The translations under genes were made by a program, and so were the position numbers. Below the pieces are notes generated by a model. That model searched no databases, was not told the DNA's origin, and was given only the letters and a program-made list of their open reading frames with translations. Source: Halanaerobiaceae bacterium (GTDB lineage: Bacteria > Bacillota > Halanaerobiia > Halanaerobiales > Halarsenatibacteraceae). Taken from it: a DNA stretch of 8,622 bases. The stretch spans positions 1 to 8,622 of the forward strand of contig PWHA01000187.1 in NCBI GenBank assembly GCA_003554685.1. The letters are read 5' to 3'. This document shows positions 5,980 to 8,622 of the stretch, piece after piece (position 1 is the first letter of the stretch; every line of letters starts with the position of its first letter).

Positions 5980-6957
5980 ATGGAAGGTTTATTTCAAACA
6001 GAACTGTGTCAAAATTTAGGAATTGATTATCCGGTTATTCAGGGAGGAATGGCCTGGGTAGCCACCGGTGAACTGGCAGGCGCTGTCTCTGCTGCTGGAG
6101 GTCTGGGGGTAATTGGAGCCGGAAATGCTCCTGCTGGAGTGGTTGCCGAAGAAATAGACAAGGTAAGGACCATTACTGATAAACCCTTTGGTGTTAATGT
6201 TATGCTTCTTTCTCCTTTTGTGGAGGAGATTGTTGAACTGGTTACCAGAGAGGAAGTTCCGGTAATTACTACCGGAGCAGGCAATCCCGGCAAGTATATT
6301 TCCCGGTTCAAAGAGGCAGGCTGTCTGGTTGTACCGGTGGTCTCTTCGGTAGCCCTGGCCAGAAGAATGGCCCGGCTGGATATCTCGGGAGTTATTGCCG
6401 AGGGGGGTGAGGCCGGCGGTCATGTAGGCAGGCTCAATACCATGGCGATGATACCGCAGATCGTGGATGCAGTGGATGTTCCTGTGATTGCAGCCGGGGG
6501 AATTGCCGACGGCCGCGGTCTGCTGGCAGCTTTAACCCTGGGAGCTCAGGGAGTACAGCTGGGAACCAGATTTGTCTGCTGTGAGGAATGCACTGCCTCT
6601 CAGGAGTATAAGGAAGCCATTATCAAGGCCAGAGATAGAAGCACCGTGGTTACCGGTCGATCTACCGGCCACCCGGTCCGGGTCCTGAAAAATATTTTTA
6701 CCAGAGAACTGGAAAAAATGGAAGCTCGGGGCTGCGACCCGGAAGAAATTGAGGAATTTGGTGAAGATAGGCTTCGTCAGGCGGTCTGTGAAGGTAAAGT
6801 GGATGAGGGCAGTGTGATGGCAGGTCAGATTGCTGGCCTGATTGAAGAAGTTTTACCGGCCGGTGAAATAATTGAGAGCATGATCAGAGAAGCCCGGCAG
6901 CTTCTGGAGAGTCAGTGCCAGCAGCGGGGGGGCCGAAAGAGATGGAAAATAAAATAG
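5980..6957 (+). CDS. fabK: FMN-dependent enoyl-ACP reductase II
   Basis: FabK reduces the trans-2-enoyl-ACP double bond, the last step of each elongation cycle, with NAD(P)H and FMN. It is a TIM-barrel flavoprotein of the nitronate monooxygenase-like family, unrelated to FabI. The opening LGIDYPVIQGGMAWVA (13-28) is typical. The catalytic His lies at H148 in EGGEAGGHVG, matching His144 of the pneumococcal enzyme. The FMN phosphate-binding segments AAGGIADGRG (171-180) and GVQLGTRF (191-198) are present. An unusual CCEEC cluster (C200, C201, C204) follows the second segment. Nitronate monooxygenase is the alternative for this superfamily, but the H148 motif and the fab context favour FabK strongly. 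AAAGGAGG (5962-5969) inside fabH is the ribosome site; two stop codons in a row (TAA TAG) separate the genes. The last residues (GGRKRWKIK) are basic and overlap fabD. Confidence 0.93.
   Translation: MEGLFQTELCQNLGIDYPVIQGGMAWVATGELAGAVSAAGGLGVIGAGNAPAGVVAEEIDKVRTITDKPFGVNVMLLSPFVEEIVELVTREEVPVITTGAGNPGKYISRFKEAGCLVVPVVSSVALARRMARLDISGVIAEGGEAGGHVGRLNTMAMIPQIVDAVDVPVIAAGGIADGRGLLAALTLGAQGVQLGTRFVCCEECTASQEYKEAIIKARDRSTVVTGRSTGHPVRVLKNIFTRELEKMEARGCDPEEIEEFGEDRLRQAVCEGKVDEGSVMAGQIAGLIEEVLPAGEIIESMIREARQLLESQCQQRGGRKRWKIK
6926..6933 (+). other. G7 tract and slippery heptamer at the fabK-fabD overlap
   Basis: Seven Gs (6926-6932) followed by C lie in fabK as codons CGG GGG GGC. Read as G-GGG-GGC (6927-6933) this fits the X-XXY-YYZ pattern for -1 slippage, and fabD is in the -1 frame relative to fabK. 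The frame from 6927 is open through CCG AAA GAG into the fabD ATG at 6942, so slippage would give a FabK-FabD fusion. The same G tract probably serves as the fabD Shine-Dalgarno, ending 9 bases before the ATG. Sequence pattern is seen; slippage is inferred. Confidence 0.35.
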
Positions 6958-7874
6958 CCTTTATCTTCCCCGGGCAGGGTTCTCAGAACGTGGGAATGGG
7001 AGAGGAGTTATATCAGGAGTTTGAGATGGTCAGGGATTATTTTGCCAGGGCTGAGGAGATACTGGATCTGGATTTAAAGCGGCTTTGCTTTCAAGGGCCG
7101 GAATTTGATCTGAATTTGACTGAAAATACCCAGCCGGCAATATTTCTTTTAAGTTCGGCCGTCAATGGACTGCTGGAGGAATCGGGAATAACACCTGCCA
7201 TGGTGGCCGGCCACAGTCTGGGGGAATACAGCGCTCTGACGGCTGCCGGCGCAATTTCCTTTTCCGAGAGTTTAAAGCTGGTACGGGCCCGGGGCAGAGC
7301 CATGGAAGAGGCTCTTCCGGCCGGGCTGGGTTCCATGGCTGCAATCATCGGTCTGAGAAAAGAGAACCTGGAGGAAATCTGTGCCGGGGTTAATGGAGTT
7401 TGTGAACTGGCCAATATAAATACCCCAAAACAGATGGTGATTTCCGGAGAGAAGGAATTGATCAAAGAAGCTATGGAAATAGCCCGGGAAAGGGGAGCCC
7501 GGAGGGTGATAGAACTTCCCGTCAGCGGCCCCTTTCACTCCAGCCTGATGGAGCCGGCTGCGGCCAGATTGAAGGCGGAGCTGGATAAGGTTGATATCAG
7601 TGATGCCAGAGTTCCCCTGGTTGCCAATGTAACTGCTGAGGCTACAGTTTCAGCCCGGGAAATCAAAAAGAATTTGCTGGAGCAGCTTAATTCCAGTGTT
7701 CTCTGGGTGGATTCAATGGAATATATGATAGCCCAGGGCATAGAAGTCTTTGTGGAGGTAGGTCCGGGTGATGTTCTTAAAGGACTCCTGCGGAGAATAG
7801 ATAAATCGGTAAAATCATTTACTACCAGAAACCCTGCTGAAGTCAGGCAGGTTATTGAGGAGCTGGGAACATGA
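6942..7874 (+). CDS. fabD: Malonyl-CoA:ACP transacylase
   Basis: FabD moves malonyl from malonyl-CoA to ACP, supplying the two-carbon donor for FabH and the elongating synthase. From ATG 6942 it is 310 residues, normal for the family. The start motif is IAFIFPGQGSQNVGMG (5-20). The nucleophile is S92 in GHSLGEYSAL, with R117 (in VRARGRAM) binding the malonyl carboxylate and H199 in VSGPFHSS; S92 and R117 match the E. coli numbers. VEVGPGDVLKGL (271-282) closes the fold. A GTG at 6915 would add nine residues, but ATG 6942 fits the family start exactly and lies behind the G-rich Shine-Dalgarno. It overlaps fabK by 16 bases and fabG by 4 (ATGA), so translation is probably coupled on both sides. 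Confidence 0.96.
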   Translation: MENKIAFIFPGQGSQNVGMGEELYQEFEMVRDYFARAEEILDLDLKRLCFQGPEFDLNLTENTQPAIFLLSSAVNGLLEESGITPAMVAGHSLGEYSALTAAGAISFSESLKLVRARGRAMEEALPAGLGSMAAIIGLRKENLEEICAGVNGVCELANINTPKQMVISGEKELIKEAMEIARERGARRVIELPVSGPFHSSLMEPAAARLKAELDKVDISDARVPLVANVTAEATVSAREIKKNLLEQLNSSVLWVDSMEYMIAQGIEVFVEVGPGDVLKGLLRRIDKSVKSFTTRNPAEVRQVIEELGT

Positions 7875-8622
7875 TTGATCTGACAGGTAAGGCAGCTGTA
7901 GTAACGGGAAGCTCCCGGGGCATAGGAGCAGCGATAGCCCGAAAGCTGGCAGCCGCCGGGGCTGATTTGGTGTTAAATCATTCCCGGGCAGAAAGCAGAA
8001 GCCGGGCAGAAGCGGTAGCGGAAAGTATTGCTTCCCGGGAAGGTGATAACAGCGTTATCATCAGCCAGGCCGATGTTAGCCAGGCTGATCAGGCTCAAAA
8101 ATTAATTCAGAGCTGCTTGCATGAGTTTGAGAGTATTGATATACTTGTTAATAATGCAGGAATAACCCGGGATACCCTGCTGATGAGAATGAAGGAAGAG
8201 GACTGGCATGAGACCCTCAGGGTGAACCTGGGGGGGACCTTTAACTGCAGCAAAGCAGCAGTCCGACCCATGATGAAGCAGAGGTCAGGCAGAATCATCA
8301 ACCTTTCCTCAATAATTGGTCTGATAGGTAATGCCGGCCAAACCAACTATGCTGCCTCCAAAGCCGGCATAGTGGGATTTACTAAATCTCTGGCCCGGGA
8401 GGTGGCCGGCCGTAATATAACCGTTAATGCAGTAGCTCCGGGCTTTATTGCCACTGAAATGACCGGGGAGATGCCGGACAAAATCAAAAAGGAAATGCTG
8501 AACAGGGTTCCGCTGCAGAGAACGGGAGAGCCTGAAGATGTGGCGGAGGCCGTGTTATTTCTGGCTTCCGGGAGAGCATCTTACATTACCGGTGAAGTTT
8601 TAAAAGTTACCGGAGGTCTGGG
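7871..8622 (+). CDS. fabG: 3-oxoacyl-ACP reductase, 3' end just outside the window
   Basis: FabG is the NADPH-dependent ketoreductase that performs the first reduction of each elongation cycle. The frame is open from ATG 7871 to the window end: 250 codons plus two bases. The Rossmann cofactor motif TGSSRGIG is at 12-19, NNAGITRD at 94-101, the catalytic Ser at S147 (in INLSSIIG), and Tyr-x3-Lys at Y160 and K164 (in NYAASKAG). PGFIATEMT (190-198) and the terminal YITGEVLKVTGGL (238-250) show that only a few residues are missing; FabG proteins usually end within about five residues of that GG. GAGGAG (7857-7862) lies 8 bases before the ATG, and the start overlaps the fabD stop as ATGA. Its NHSRAESRSRAEAVAES region (36-52) is slightly longer and more polar than usual. 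The VTGG ending, in place of the common VDGG, is minor. Another short-chain dehydrogenase is unlikely in this context. Confidence 0.95.
   Translation, partial: MIDLTGKAAVVTGSSRGIGAAIARKLAAAGADLVLNHSRAESRSRAEAVAESIASREGDNSVIISQADVSQADQAQKLIQSCLHEFESIDILVNNAGITRDTLLMRMKEEDWHETLRVNLGGTFNCSKAAVRPMMKQRSGRIINLSSIIGLIGNAGQTNYAASKAGIVGFTKSLAREVAGRNITVNAVAPGFIATEMTGEMPDKIKKEMLNRVPLQRTGEPEDVAEAVLFLASGRASYITGEVLKVTGGL

Noticed and set aside
6915..6941. GTG 6915 as the fabD start
   Set aside because: It adds nine residues (MPAAGGPKE) absent from the family and lacks a clear Shine-Dalgarno, whereas ATG 6942 fits the conserved start.

Overview
The window is a housekeeping stretch of a bacterial chromosome. 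Shine-Dalgarno sites are strong throughout, the coding DNA is of moderate GC, and the spacers are clearly AT-rich. The divergent TmcAL (YlbM) gene, the Pta-AckA pair and the YceD-L32-PlsX-FabH-FabK-FabD-FabG order point to a Bacillota-type bacterium that makes ATP from acetyl-CoA by producing acetate. The acidic, Glu-rich proteins and the FabK-type reductase would fit an anaerobic Clostridia or Halanaerobiia member, but that placement is inference from gene order and style only.

Layout. (1) 1-270, minus strand: N-terminal 90 codons of tmcAL, cut by the window edge. (2) 271-633: a 363-base divergent spacer with three helically phased TAAATTTA boxes and two exact TATAAT hexamers before pta. (3) 634-3008: pta and ackA, separated by 176 bases. 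Together they convert acetyl-CoA + Pi + ADP to acetate + CoA + ATP. (4) 3012-3041: a consensus sigma-A-type promoter three bases after the ackA stop, driving yceD (DUF177) and rpmF (bL32, zinc-ribbon form). A 9-bp hairpin follows rpmF. (5) 3858-3977: a T-rich leader with no regulator gene. (6) 3978-8622: a compact fatty-acid and phospholipid operon, plsX-fabH-fabK-fabD-fabG, in which each junction overlaps or is only 3 bases long. The last gene, fabG, runs off the edge just before its expected end; acpP and fabF would be expected next.

How the genes work together. FabD loads malonyl groups onto ACP. FabH primes the chain with acyl-CoA and malonyl-ACP. FabG and FabK do the two reductions of each cycle. 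PlsX turns the finished acyl-ACP into acyl-phosphate for the PlsY acyltransferase. Pta and AckA draw on the same acetyl-CoA pool. TmcAL uses acetate and ATP to acetylate a tRNA wobble cytidine, so the divergent gene consumes the product of the pta-ackA pair.

All catalytic residues I could check are present, and I see no broken genes, mobile elements, CRISPR arrays, tRNAs or rRNAs. I do not see a new biological system. The points worth a second look are regulatory or translational: the phased palindromes before pta, dyads over the -10 boxes, a repeated box before rpmF, the missing FapR gene and box, and a G7 slippery sequence at the fabK-fabD overlap.
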